Positions 14,054 through 23,606 of a stretch of 35,295 bases of DNA are shown one piece after another. Position 1 is the stretch's first letter. Every line of letters begins with the position of its first letter. Under the pieces are notes generated by a model, which had not been told where the DNA came from, searched no databases, and saw nothing but the letters and a program-made list of their open reading frames with translations. The translations under genes and the position numbers were made by a program. Source of the DNA: a virus; IMG/VR virus record IMGVR_UViG_3300020470_000080, positions 1 to 35,295 of that record; one strand, 5' to 3'.

Positions 14054-17000
14054 TTAAATTTGTCCAGCAAAGAATTCAGATACCTGAATACCTTTTGTTA
14101 GATCAGATCTAAGAGTAGCTATATCAGCAACAGTCTGTGTTCTTTCAGAAGTTAACCCTGCAGTTGCATGATTTTGTGCCATTACTAGATGTTCTGCATC
14201 TTTAGTAGCGACATAAGTTCTAATTGCAGCCTGTGTTGGAACTTTCTCATGACTGTTTTGTGACATTGTTCCATCAGTTGAGAACTCATTAATTTGAGCA
14301 CCTAACTGAGCACCAATTGAACCCAATCTCAATGAAGTTAGACCAGATAGATCGAAAGCACTAGCATTCAATGTTGCTGATCCAGTTGCCTGGTTAACAC
14401 GGAAGTACTTACCAACACGGAAGTTACCCTGTTCATCAGTAGAAACATAGAATACCCTTCCTGGGAAGTCCTCAGTAATTTCCTGAGTTTGAACTGGATC
14501 TACTGATGGAACTGATGGCCAATTAGTAGTTGCAGTTCCTCCTGTACCAACTTGTAAGAAGTCATGACCAGTTAATCTTGCCTGACTGTAGATATAACGT
14601 ATCCTTATATCCTGTTCATCAAATGCCTTAGCAGCTTTTTCTTCAACCAAACTTACCTGAGTAGTACCATAAGTATCTGTAGATACTCCAGTAACCTTAA
14701 CAAATTCATCATCTATTTTAAGATAATTGCCAATAGAATCCCAGAATCTTGTTGATAATGTTGCTCTGAAATTGGTAGAAACTCCAGTAAAGTCTTTATT
14801 AATTTCAGCAGCACTAATATAACTAGTTGCTCCAATAGCAACGAATGTAGAACCAATTGCATATGAAGTAGCAATACCAGCACCATCTTGTTCTCTAGTA
14901 ACAGTCATTGAGTTTGCAGTTGGGAAACTAACAATCTTACAAAGTTCGTTAGTTGGTGATAAACAATATTCACCAGGGTTAAATCCACTAATAGTACTTG
15001 TACTGAATGTAGTATCAGTATCAGAAGCAGGAGTTAATAGCGTAAATGAACCAGAATTAGCAGGATAATCAATTATAGATGTATTACCACCAGTATGTGC
15101 AGCACCTGTTGTAGTCCATTGTGCCCTGTCAATATTGATAGTACCTTTTCCAGTAGGACCAACTTGACTTACACCTGAAATAACAAATGTAAATGGATCA
15201 GCACCAGTAATGTTATCATCATTATAACCACCATTACCAAGTCCAGTAATAAACTCTATACTACCATTCTCTTCAAGAGTAGGTGAAGTTCCTAAACCAG
15301 AAAGAACAAGTGTAAATCCAGTTTGACCTTGGTTTGCACTAGTATTATTAATAAGATCTGCAGTAACTCCTGAAGTTTGTCCTGTAATAGTTTCACCTGG
15401 AGCAAAACCAGTACCAACACCAACTGCACCCTGACTAATTACTGAATAATAAATTTGATCTAATGTAGTTCCTTGAACAGTATTAATTTGTCCCCAAGCA
15501 CCAGAAGTATTACCTCTAATTCTTTCACCAATTTGGAAATCTCCTCCAACTTTAGTATCAACATCATATCTAAGTACTAATCCTTCAATTTGTCCTTTTC
15601 TAAAATCCTCAAGAGGACTGAATCCAGAACTTACAACACCATACTTACCCCAAGAACTGTTTCCAACAAGAGATCTAAGTCTTCCACCACGAGTAGCAGC
15701 ATAACTTATATGGTTATAATATGTGAAACAAGAAACTGTTTCTGCCACAGCACCATCTGTGATCCAGAATGCCATTCCTTCATCGTGAATGTTTGTGAAT
15801 GAGTCAAACACGATAGATTTGTTAGAAGGTGTTGCCGATCCATCTACAAATTGTCTATGAACTCCACCATCTACTATTGCACCAACACCTTTAGTTGATT
15901 TTGCAGAACAGTTTGATACATATGGAGATTTAATAACTCTACTTTCTGGATTTAATGCAACAAATACACCTTTAATATGTGCATTATTAGGATCATATGA
16001 ATTTGCAGTGAAGGTAAGCTCAGTCGCACCAAGATTTTGTTGCTTATCAACTTCTATTTCAGTACCACTAATAAATCCACTAACCCTTGTTGCAGCAGAT
16101 ACACCAGCACCAGTTACAGTTGTTCCAACTAAATCTGGGAATAAATTTGTACCAGATACTTTAGATCCAGTAATAGTACAAGTTCTAGTTGTAACTATAC
16201 CTGCTGGAGTAAATCCAGTAAGATCTTCCATTAGAATATCTTTAAGCATCGTAGCGTTACTTAACATAAACATTGTAGAATGCTTATTTGGTCGAGTAAC
16301 AGCAGATGTAATTGCTATATCAGTTCCACCATTCTCCCAAGTATCTGATGTTGTCCAAGGACCACCAGAAAGATTACGAATTTGAATTGCTGTCTCAGCA
16401 TAATCAGAATCTAAAATAACAGCACATTTAGTTCCTGCTCCATTCCATATTGAAGAACCATATGAAACAGTAGTAGGAGCAGATGCCAATACCAAATCTT
16501 GATGGTTAGATGAATCTGCTTTACCAACATTAACTGTAATTGTGTCTGCTGTAGTAGCAGTGATTGGTATAGCAGTGTTACCAAAAACTGGATCTTTTAC
16601 TCTTGGATAAGCATGTTGAGTTTTATGATTATCCTGAGAACAAGTAAATACTAATCCGTGTCCACCAATTTGAATTGTATTAGCAGTAGTTAAAGAATGT
16701 CCACCTACCTTTAATACAAGATCTCCTGTTGCAGAATCATAAGTTGTACCAGATAATGGCGTAAGTGCAGGTCCAGAATTAGGAGTAATACAACCAGCAA
16801 CACCACTTATAAATGTATGATCGTACTGAACACCAGCTTTAATTGTAGATGTTCTTAAGTTATCACCAACAATTGATACACCTTCTGGAACTACAATAGG
16901 AAGTGTTTCAGAATATGTTCCTGCCTTTACATAAATTGTTGCAGGTCCAGTTGCTATACCACAAGCTTTTTGAATAGTAGCAAATGATCTACTAATATTT

Positions 17001-18007
17001 GATCCATCATTAGTATCTTTACCTTCTTCTGTTACATAGTAAACTGGATGCGTTACTCCAGAATTTTCCCAATTGGGCATACCGTCACTACTCATTGAGA
17101 GTACTTGACCGTTAGTTCCTTTCGGTAATCTTGCAGCACCAGTTGTATAGTAAACAATGTCACCCTGTGTGGTCATCACATTGTTTGATGCACCCTCAGC
17201 TAACATACTCCAGTAAACACTGGTTGTATCCGTTGAAGGATCTTGACCTATACTTCCAGCAGTTGAAACACCAACATAACTATTACTTAATCTCTTTACA
17301 GCATCACCAAGTTGGTAAGTAGTATTAACATCCCAGTTACCTCTCCAATTAAAACCTTTATTAACTAGAGACCAATTAGCTACTGTTGTAGGAGGAATAT
17401 TTACACTCGTTGTAATTGCAACGTATGAATATCCACCCCAAGTAACAACATCACCTTGAGTATAATCAGTTGTACTTGTCCAATCACCAACTACATTAAA
17501 TCCTGTAGTTATAATATCCCAATCATTACTTAAGTTATATGCAGGTGGTTTATTTGTATGAACACTCTTTGAAACATATGTGTAACCACCATAAGTTACA
17601 ACATCCCCATCTTGATACTGTGCTACAGAACTCCAAGTATCTTCATAATTAAATGACTGTACATATTCTACTACACTACCAGTAGTATCCGCTTCATCAA
17701 AAGTTGCACCAGAAGTAAATCCAGCAGTTACTCTATACTGAGTATTACCATATTTAAATATATCGTTTATCTTATACCAATTATTATTCTGCCATTCTCC
17801 TTTATGAGTAATGCCTTCCGTATGCAATGACCAATTAGAAAAATCTGAAGAATAAAAAAGATTCTCGTTTCCAGCAGATGTATGATTAGTTTTACAAACG
17901 TAAGTATTGGCACCATACTTTATAATGTCATCAATGACATACGCAGTACTAGTAGTCCAATCATTACGCCAATTAAATTTTAATCTGCCAAGTCTAAATT
18001 CAGCCAT
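14054..18007 (-). CDS. Large modular tail fibre protein with carbohydrate-binding repeats
   Basis: A 1317-residue protein. Residues 11-268 hold five tandem repeats of about 50 residues, each with W, then Y..GD/DD.V/I.Y/W.G..Y (for example DWTSTTDYTQGDVVTWGGYSY, repeat four), like carbohydrate-binding module families 5 and 12. A spacer follows, then VYYVTEEGKDTNDGS and a right-handed beta-helix (VPEGVSIVGDNLRTSTIKAG), as in 28401-30875. A module with FTCSQDNHKTQHAYPRVKDP lies near residue 460. The C-terminal FYVSTDEQGNFRVGKYFRV is also shared with 28401-30875. The role is a host-binding fibre, inferred from the modules and size. Upstream AGGAT could be its ribosome binding site. Confidence 0.85.
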   Translation of the reverse strand: MAEFRLGRLKFNWRNDWTTSTAYVIDDIIKYGANTYVCKTNHTSAGNENLFYSSDFSNWSLHTEGITHKGEWQNNNWYKINDIFKYGNTQYRVTAGFTSGATFDEADTTGSVVEYVQSFNYEDTWSSVAQYQDGDVVTYGGYTYVSKSVHTNKPPAYNLSNDWDIITTGFNVVGDWTSTTDYTQGDVVTWGGYSYVAITTSVNIPPTTVANWSLVNKGFNWRGNWDVNTTYQLGDAVKRLSNSYVGVSTAGSIGQDPSTDTTSVYWSMLAEGASNNVMTTQGDIVYYTTGAARLPKGTNGQVLSMSSDGMPNWENSGVTHPVYYVTEEGKDTNDGSNISRSFATIQKACGIATGPATIYVKAGTYSETLPIVVPEGVSIVGDNLRTSTIKAGVQYDHTFISGVAGCITPNSGPALTPLSGTTYDSATGDLVLKVGGHSLTTANTIQIGGHGLVFTCSQDNHKTQHAYPRVKDPVFGNTAIPITATTADTITVNVGKADSSNHQDLVLASAPTTVSYGSSIWNGAGTKCAVILDSDYAETAIQIRNLSGGPWTTSDTWENGGTDIAITSAVTRPNKHSTMFMLSNATMLKDILMEDLTGFTPAGIVTTRTCTITGSKVSGTNLFPDLVGTTVTGAGVSAATRVSGFISGTEIEVDKQQNLGATELTFTANSYDPNNAHIKGVFVALNPESRVIKSPYVSNCSAKSTKGVGAIVDGGVHRQFVDGSATPSNKSIVFDSFTNIHDEGMAFWITDGAVAETVSCFTYYNHISYAATRGGRLRSLVGNSSWGKYGVVSSGFSPLEDFRKGQIEGLVLRYDVDTKVGGDFQIGERIRGNTSGAWGQINTVQGTTLDQIYYSVISQGAVGVGTGFAPGETITGQTSGVTADLINNTSANQGQTGFTLVLSGLGTSPTLEENGSIEFITGLGNGGYNDDNITGADPFTFVISGVSQVGPTGKGTINIDRAQWTTTGAAHTGGNTSIIDYPANSGSFTLLTPASDTDTTFSTSTISGFNPGEYCLSPTNELCKIVSFPTANSMTVTREQDGAGIATSYAIGSTFVAIGATSYISAAEINKDFTGVSTNFRATLSTRFWDSIGNYLKIDDEFVKVTGVSTDTYGTTQVSLVEEKAAKAFDEQDIRIRYIYSQARLTGHDFLQVGTGGTATTNWPSVPSVDPVQTQEITEDFPGRVFYVSTDEQGNFRVGKYFRVNQATGSATLNASAFDLSGLTSLRLGSIGAQLGAQINEFSTDGTMSQNSHEKVPTQAAIRTYVATKDAEHLVMAQNHATAGLTSERTQTVADIATLRSDLTKGIQVSEFFAGQI

Positions 18008-18022
18008 TGTTTTTTTTAAATC

Positions 18023-18403
18023 CTATTTTGGTCCTGCGGAATAATCATGATCACTAAACGATACTGTTAGATATCCATCATCATCGATATAATAGGAAGT
18101 CTTCCTAAAATCGAATCTAAACTGTTGGTATTTATCGTACTCGTTGTTCTTATAAGTTTTTTCTTCAGTGGTTTCATCCACATAATCTAAACCTTCTAAG
18201 AATTCTGGGTATGGTGTGCCATCAAGTCTATGAGATACGTCAACTACCTCATCATCAGTAGTCTTCACTTTAGTATACCTAAGCATTCCATCATCATCTC
18301 TTCTCAATGCATGAACATAGAATCTATCTTGTTGACCAAATTGAAGTGCACCGCCACCACCACTGGTGCCAGATAGCATACTTCCACTTAGAAACATTGT
18401 CAT
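18023..18403 (-). CDS. Conserved virion-associated hypothetical protein
   Basis: A 126-residue protein starting MTMFLSGSMLSGTSGGGGAL, with GGGG followed by RFYVHALRRDDDGMLRYTK, an acidic middle and an ending LTVSFSDHDYSAGPK. No family recognised, but its place among fibre genes suggests a small virion or assembly protein. The start is decided by the ribosome binding site: GGAGGG lies 7 bases before the ATG at 18403, while the ATG at 18418 has none. It overlaps the upstream stop by ATGA. Confidence 0.72.
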   Translation of the reverse strand: MTMFLSGSMLSGTSGGGGALQFGQQDRFYVHALRRDDDGMLRYTKVKTTDDEVVDVSHRLDGTPYPEFLEGLDYVDETTEEKTYKNNEYDKYQQFRFDFRKTSYYIDDDGYLTVSFSDHDYSAGPK

Positions 18404-19155
18404 GCAAATACCCTCCAATAAGTATTAGTCCAAACTAATTTTACAGATGCACCAGCAACATCACATGCTAAGGGAGAATCAATCGTGCCAGTATAATTTT
18501 TAAACTGCTCGTTATTTTGGGTTGCAACCATAAGATTATTTATGTCCCAACATGATTCTGTGTCATGTATTTCAACAAAGTCTCCAGCGTTCTTACTTAA
18601 AGGAAGAGTTACTGTAAATCCTGCACCCACTGTATTGGTCAAATAACCTTTATTAGAATCCAAATTAGCAGAAGAATTTAATAAGGTTAATGGTGGTATT
18701 GTAGCATCTGCTCTAACAGAAAGATTATTAAAATCAACAACTACTGTACTTCCATAACCAGTAATAGTTAAACCAGATCCAACAAAATTAACATCTGTAA
18801 ATCCAATACCTATTCTATATCCAACATCACCACTTTCTGCATTAACTGTTGTTGATCCAATACCAACACCAGATGTATATAATTGACCATCATTAAATAA
18901 TTTACCTTTAAAATCTAAATCACCACCAATGAATAACTTATTTTGGAATGTAGATACTCCAACAACAGTTACTCCAGCACCTACAGTAAGGTCACTAGAA
19001 ATTCTAGTATCACCAAGAACATCCAGTTTATATTGAGGATTTAAACTTCCGATACCAACATTAGGAGATGTCGTACTGGTAATAGCAATCTTACCTGTAG
19101 TGTCATCTACTACAATATAATGACCAAGTTGTGAAAGCTCTCTATTGAATGCCAT
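18400..19155 (-). CDS. Tail-fibre-like virion protein
   Basis: A 251-residue beta-rich protein. The N-terminus MAFNRELSQLGHYIVVDDTTG leads into fibre repeats (VGIGSLNPQYKLDVLG, DLTVGAGVTVVGVSTF, KLFIGGDLDFKG). The C-terminal 90 residues, from LTNTVGAGFTVTLPLS to WTNTYWRVFA, look like the terminal beta-domain also seen at the end of 19182-20003. YKLDVLG, repeated in 3127-4638, recalls fibre proteins of other phages. A box one base off TATAAATA (AATAAATA, 19176-19183) lies 21 bases upstream. Likely a small fibre or an adhesin tip; partner unknown. Confidence 0.75.
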   Translation of the reverse strand: MAFNRELSQLGHYIVVDDTTGKIAITSTTSPNVGIGSLNPQYKLDVLGDTRISSDLTVGAGVTVVGVSTFQNKLFIGGDLDFKGKLFNDGQLYTSGVGIGSTTVNAESGDVGYRIGIGFTDVNFVGSGLTITGYGSTVVVDFNNLSVRADATIPPLTLLNSSANLDSNKGYLTNTVGAGFTVTLPLSKNAGDFVEIHDTESCWDINNLMVATQNNEQFKNYTGTIDSPLACDVAGASVKLVWTNTYWRVFA

Positions 19156-19181
19156 TATATGATTACTTTATTAGATATTTA

Positions 19182-20003
19182 TTATTGTATTCCATTACCA
19201 GTTAAAAACCACTTATCATTATCAAAATATGTTAGAGTAACTAATGAATAAGCATTCAATGTTCTTGCACCAGTACTATAACTTGAACCATTTGCCCAAT
19301 AGAGAGATAATCCAACAGCATTTAGAGTTGTACTTTGACTACTATTTGTAAGAATTTGGAATGAATCTCCATTTACCCATCCTGAAGTAGACTTATTTGT
19401 AAGGTTTACTGATAAATTAACATTACTTGCAATCTCAATAATCTTTCCAACATCAGACTTTTGTACTGTATAAGATGTAGTTTGACTATTAATTTCAGGT
19501 GTATGACTATGCTCCTTTTCAATAATTAACTTTCCACCCATATTAGGGTGTGCTGTACATTGATAGTACAACGTGTCAGGTGCATCCTGTGGAACATCAA
19601 ATATAATATCGGTTGGTGCAGAACCATCATTATTAGTTACACCAGTATTATATGCTGTCCCTGCAGATCCATTAGGAGTACTTTGAATCCTAAAAGGATG
19701 ACCTGAAGATCTATTATGAAAGATATATTTCTGACCTCTAACAAGATTTAAATTTGGATCATCTACTGTACCAGTTAATCCAGGACCAGTAAATGTATAA
19801 TGACTTGAACCATCATTACCAATTATCCAACCAGATATAGCACCACTAAATTCTGTTGCCGTACAAGTACCGCCTATTGATACATCAGTACTAATAGCAA
19901 CATTTACAGCATTTAAATTTAAATTATTGGGACTTAAAATTGTTGGAGTACCAGAATCTCCAATCAAATTAAGTTCTTTTACACCAAAACCTTTATCTGC
20001 CAT
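19182..20003 (-). CDS. Virion protein with a cupredoxin-like domain
   Basis: A 273-residue protein. Residues about 68-164 form a cupredoxin-like domain: YTFTGPGLTG, then LVRGQKYIFHNRSSGHPF (His102), and YYQCTAHPNMGGKLII with Cys149, His152 and Met155. These are the four expected ligands of a type 1 copper site, in the usual order. The end (from about residue 176, with IEIASNVNLSVNLTNKS, closing DKWFLTGNGIQ) resembles the terminal domain of 18400-19155. No signal peptide is seen. The role in the virion is unknown; the domain may be used as a fold for binding rather than for electron transfer. Neighbours are all structural. Confidence 0.78.
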   Translation of the reverse strand: MADKGFGVKELNLIGDSGTPTILSPNNLNLNAVNVAISTDVSIGGTCTATEFSGAISGWIIGNDGSSHYTFTGPGLTGTVDDPNLNLVRGQKYIFHNRSSGHPFRIQSTPNGSAGTAYNTGVTNNDGSAPTDIIFDVPQDAPDTLYYQCTAHPNMGGKLIIEKEHSHTPEINSQTTSYTVQKSDVGKIIEIASNVNLSVNLTNKSTSGWVNGDSFQILTNSSQSTTLNAVGLSLYWANGSSYSTGARTLNAYSLVTLTYFDNDKWFLTGNGIQ

Positions 20004-20039
20004 TATGCCTTTTTAATTATTTAGTTTTGAAGGCAGATA

Positions 20040-21689
20040 TTAATACTGCCTCTGAACACCCTCTACACCTTCTGTAACGGTTGCATCATACTGATCAGTT
20101 CTATCTACATTAGTAGAAGGGAATGATCTGTTTACTCCACTTACTTGTCCCCAGATAATTCTAACAATACCGTTTCCACCCCATCCAGCAGGTGAACTAC
20201 CATTTGCTCCTCCAGCACCACCACCAGGGAATCCACCATCAGGAGTTGTTCCACCACCCTGTCCATGTTGATTCATCTGACTATTTCTATCATAATTATT
20301 ACCCAGATTAGTACCACTTGCCCACTCACTATTAGAAGACTCGTTAGAATAACCTCTTAAACCAGTATTATATGCGGTTGATCCTCCTCCACCACAGAAG
20401 TCATTAACACCCTCATTACTACCATTATTATTTGCATCACCTTTAGCACCATTAGTTCCTTCACCGTAGACACCAGTTCCTCCACCACCAGCAGAGTAAC
20501 CTTGAGAAGCACCGTTATTAGAGCATGCACCGCCCCCACCACCATTTTGCCCAGCCTGTCCTTGCTGTCCTGAATAACCTGGATTACCACAGCGTCCAGA
20601 GTTTGAACCACCTCCTCCATTATAACCGCCACATCCACCGCCACTTTGACGAGATCCACCTTGATGGTATCCAGAACCACCTTGTCCACCACCATCACTA
20701 TTGGTATTAGGGAAACTATTTGAATTATTATACCAACCATCACTTTGGTTTCCATCACCACCTACTCCACCATTCGCTCTTGCGTAAACAGTGCCACCAT
20801 ACTGAATATAAGAATCTTGTCCATTAGGAGAATCAGTTACACCCCAAGATGTAGCGAATCCACCAGCACCAACTTTAACAGTAACAGTAGAACCTGGTGT
20901 TACAGCTATACCATTTTTATATGCTAATCCACCTCCACCACCTGATGCACCATCATGGTTAGTTTCACCTGCACCACCTCCACCAACACAAACAACAGAT
21001 ATTGCTGTTACTCCTCCAGGAACAGTCCAACTATAAGTTGCTTGTGTATTCCAATCTCCAGCATGGAAAACGTGCCCACCCATATTAGAACCTTCTGATG
21101 TATCATTTATAGTTACACTAGGACTAGAACCAACTCCCTGAGTAAATCCAGCATCAACAAATATATCAACCATAAATGTTTCTGTACCTTCTGTTGTACT
21201 ATCTTCAGATGGTGTACAATCAAACGTTCCAGTATTACTATTAATTGTAAAGCTTCCTGAACTTGGTGAAAAATCATCTACACTACTTACTTTCCAATAT
21301 AATGTAGTACCATCTGCAACCTTAGTCGTAGTAACAGTAAATGATACCGTAGAACCTTCATCAACAGCAGATGCACTTGCTGTTACTGCATAAGTTGGAA
21401 AGGTGTCTACTTCAGTTATTGTATCTACTAAATTCTTAGAATCGTATGTAAGTGCCCATCCCTTTTCATCACTACCGATTATCTCATTATACCCCGTAAC
21501 TAATCCAACAGCATTATATAAAATACTTTCATACCTATTTTCTCCCAGAATTACTGAGGTTACATTATTAGATGAGTTTGTTGTAATACCAGTAGCTCTA
21601 GTAAAAGCCTCATTACTGAGAATGGAGCCACCGCCACCACTACCTTTACCTCTTTGGTTATTTACACTTAATCCTACAAAACGTCCCAT
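20040..21689 (-). CDS. Glycine-rich tail adhesin-like protein
   Basis: A 549-residue protein. After a short N-terminal part, residues about 90-210 look like a Calx-beta-type domain (AVTASASAVDEGSTVSFTVT, with an acidic SEDSTTEGTETFMV). A glycine-rich region follows: YSWTVPGGVTAISVVCVGGGGAG, then many GG and GGGG runs with Asn, Ser and Tyr. This polyglycine-type architecture is like the adhesins of T-even phages (gp38 type) and the core of the cysteine-rich genes. Host-recognition tip is a likely role, inferred. The upstream gap has (TTAT)-type repeats with several boxes one base off the late promoter. Confidence 0.8.
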   Translation of the reverse strand: MGRFVGLSVNNQRGKGSGGGGSILSNEAFTRATGITTNSSNNVTSVILGENRYESILYNAVGLVTGYNEIIGSDEKGWALTYDSKNLVDTITEVDTFPTYAVTASASAVDEGSTVSFTVTTTKVADGTTLYWKVSSVDDFSPSSGSFTINSNTGTFDCTPSEDSTTEGTETFMVDIFVDAGFTQGVGSSPSVTINDTSEGSNMGGHVFHAGDWNTQATYSWTVPGGVTAISVVCVGGGGAGETNHDGASGGGGGLAYKNGIAVTPGSTVTVKVGAGGFATSWGVTDSPNGQDSYIQYGGTVYARANGGVGGDGNQSDGWYNNSNSFPNTNSDGGGQGGSGYHQGGSRQSGGGCGGYNGGGGSNSGRCGNPGYSGQQGQAGQNGGGGGACSNNGASQGYSAGGGGTGVYGEGTNGAKGDANNNGSNEGVNDFCGGGGSTAYNTGLRGYSNESSNSEWASGTNLGNNYDRNSQMNQHGQGGGTTPDGGFPGGGAGGANGSSPAGWGGNGIVRIIWGQVSGVNRSFPSTNVDRTDQYDATVTEGVEGVQRQY

Positions 21690-21714
21690 GTTACTTAATA
21701 ATCTGGTTCCTAGA

Positions 21715-21735
21715 TATTATTTATTTATTTATTAA
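21715..21735. repeat. TTAT tandem repeat between the protease and adhesin genes
   Basis: Four TTAT units (21717-21732) and a partial fifth overlap the stop codon of the protease gene. On the minus strand they give overlapping AATAAATA boxes, one mismatch from the late promoter TATAAATA, 26-43 bases before the adhesin ATG at 21689. Confidence 0.55.
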
Positions 21736-23606
21736 TGTGAGAATGATATACCAGTAACAGCAATACCAACCATAGATGCTTTTCCATTATTACAAAAGGG
21801 ATTTAATAAAACTCTTCTCTTTGAACTCCTTAAACCATAGTTACTACCCCAATAGAGTGCATCAGTTGCACTATTACTTTGATATGGATCATAAAATCCA
21901 GGAGTTGATGTAGTAGCATCATTATCTGAAACCTCAACTGAACCATGAGTTAATACCCATTTCCTAGCTTGTGCTCTAGTTGCATCTGGTTGTGATTGCA
22001 AATATAACGCCATAACTCCAGCAAGATTTGGACAAGACATACTGGTTCCCTGAAGATACTCATTGTAAAAATTAGGATCTCTAGGATCATCATATCCACT
22101 ATTATACGGACTAAGAATAGATGATCCAGCAGACCAAATATCAATCTTAGGTCCCCTACAACTAAAGTAAGAACATCTTTCTTGTCCATTTGTTGTCTGC
22201 CTAAAATTATCCATAGAACCAGAAACTATAACCTGATCCTCTCTACCTTCAGCACCAATAGCAGGTGTTCCTGACCTATTATAATGATGACCCCTATCAC
22301 TATAATAAAAAGTAGCATTAGTTATTTCATTATCATAATCTATCCCTCCAGGTATATCCTGCTTATCAACAGAATTACCTGCAGAAAAACAAAATACTAT
22401 ATCTTTACAATCAGGATCATCAAGTATTTCATCAACTTCTGCCTGTTTAACTGTATGAACTGCAGTAAACTGCTTATAAGATGCATTCAAATTATCCATA
22501 TAATATACAGATGGACAAGTTGTTGAATTCATATTTGATTTATTATATGAAACTCCTCTTTGTGTTGCATCATAATCAAGATCACTACGAAAAAATTGTC
22601 TAAATCCCCAACTACCATTAACAACAGTAGGATTTCGTCTACCAGTTTCTGGATTAATTGGTTTATTTTTATGCCAAACTTTAATATAATCAAATCCATC
22701 GCAAGGATCTGCCCATCCTAAATCAGATCTATCAATACAAGCAATAGACCATATATTTGCTTCAAAAGCCCATCCAAATTGATTTCCTGCAGCAGTTCCA
22801 GCAACGTGACTACCATGCCAACTAATAGTCCAAGGATAAGAACTATATCCCTTCTCCATTAATAATGCCCCATCAACATCATAATAATTTAATGGATTAG
22901 ATCCAGGAGCAGCTAATCCTTCCGCAGCCCAATTGATACCATATTCAGATGCACCATGAATTAATATATCTCTTACCCTAGTATGTTGTTCACAATTAGT
23001 AGGAGAAGGAACAGGACTTGTAGATCCTGGTTTTAAAAACTCTGGATGGTCCCATCGAACCCCAGTATCCATAATAACAACATCAACATTTTTTCCAGAT
23101 AATGTAAATGGAATATCTATATCTACCTGACCTGCATCAACAAATTTATTAGCTCTATATGAATGTCTATACAAACCCCATTGAGTATAATCCAATTTAG
23201 GTGGAGCAGTAACAGGACTTGCCCCACTCCTCATATTTCTAACATCATACTTATACCTATTAGCATCTATAAACTTATCAAATCCTTCATCATATTTTCT
23301 CTGCTCTAATACATACTCATTATATAATGTAGATTTTTCAACAAATCTAATCTTAGGATGTTTTCTTAAAACTTCTGCTTCAGCAGGAGACATTTCATAT
23401 ACACTTCTCTTAGGAGAACACTTCATCTCCGAAGTACAATCAATCTTTCTATTTGGAATATCATCTATATTATTTTCGTTAATTATATAATTATGAATCT
23501 CATTCCAATCTTCAGCATCATTTACGTAAACAGTATATGGTTGTTGCTTATCTGAATGAACAACAAGAACTCTACCTGTTTTTGGATCTGTTGTTGTAGC
23601 AATCAT
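21732..23606 (-). CDS. Subtilisin-like serine protease (S8) within the tail cluster
   Basis: A 624-residue protein with a full S8 catalytic set: Asp180 (VVIMDTGVRWDHPEF), His264 (SWHGSHVAGTAAG), the oxyanion Asn411 (FSAGNSVD) and Ser522 (QGTSMSCPNLAGVM). Residues about 70-92 (MSPAEAEVLRKHPKIRFVE) look like the end of an inhibitory propeptide, so it may self-activate. The C-terminal 50 residues are outside the catalytic core. No signal peptide. Its place among adhesin genes and tight overlap (4 bases) with the upstream gene suggest it is late and packaged, perhaps to process fibre proteins or to attack the host surface; neither is shown. Confidence 0.93.
   Translation of the reverse strand: MIATTTDPKTGRVLVVHSDKQQPYTVYVNDAEDWNEIHNYIINENNIDDIPNRKIDCTSEMKCSPKRSVYEMSPAEAEVLRKHPKIRFVEKSTLYNEYVLEQRKYDEGFDKFIDANRYKYDVRNMRSGASPVTAPPKLDYTQWGLYRHSYRANKFVDAGQVDIDIPFTLSGKNVDVVIMDTGVRWDHPEFLKPGSTSPVPSPTNCEQHTRVRDILIHGASEYGINWAAEGLAAPGSNPLNYYDVDGALLMEKGYSSYPWTISWHGSHVAGTAAGNQFGWAFEANIWSIACIDRSDLGWADPCDGFDYIKVWHKNKPINPETGRRNPTVVNGSWGFRQFFRSDLDYDATQRGVSYNKSNMNSTTCPSVYYMDNLNASYKQFTAVHTVKQAEVDEILDDPDCKDIVFCFSAGNSVDKQDIPGGIDYDNEITNATFYYSDRGHHYNRSGTPAIGAEGREDQVIVSGSMDNFRQTTNGQERCSYFSCRGPKIDIWSAGSSILSPYNSGYDDPRDPNFYNEYLQGTSMSCPNLAGVMALYLQSQPDATRAQARKWVLTHGSVEVSDNDATTSTPGFYDPYQSNSATDALYWGSNYGLRSSKRRVLLNPFCNNGKASMVGIAVTGISFSH

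Noticed and set aside
16008-16385. 125-residue plus-strand frame in the 1317-residue fibre gene
   Set aside because: Antisense of a repetitive beta-rich protein; Val/Pro/Thr-rich composition is a strand artefact.
20357-20761. Minus-strand second frame inside the glycine-rich adhesin
   Set aside because: Val/Met-rich shadow caused by the GGT/GGA repeats of the adhesin in another frame.
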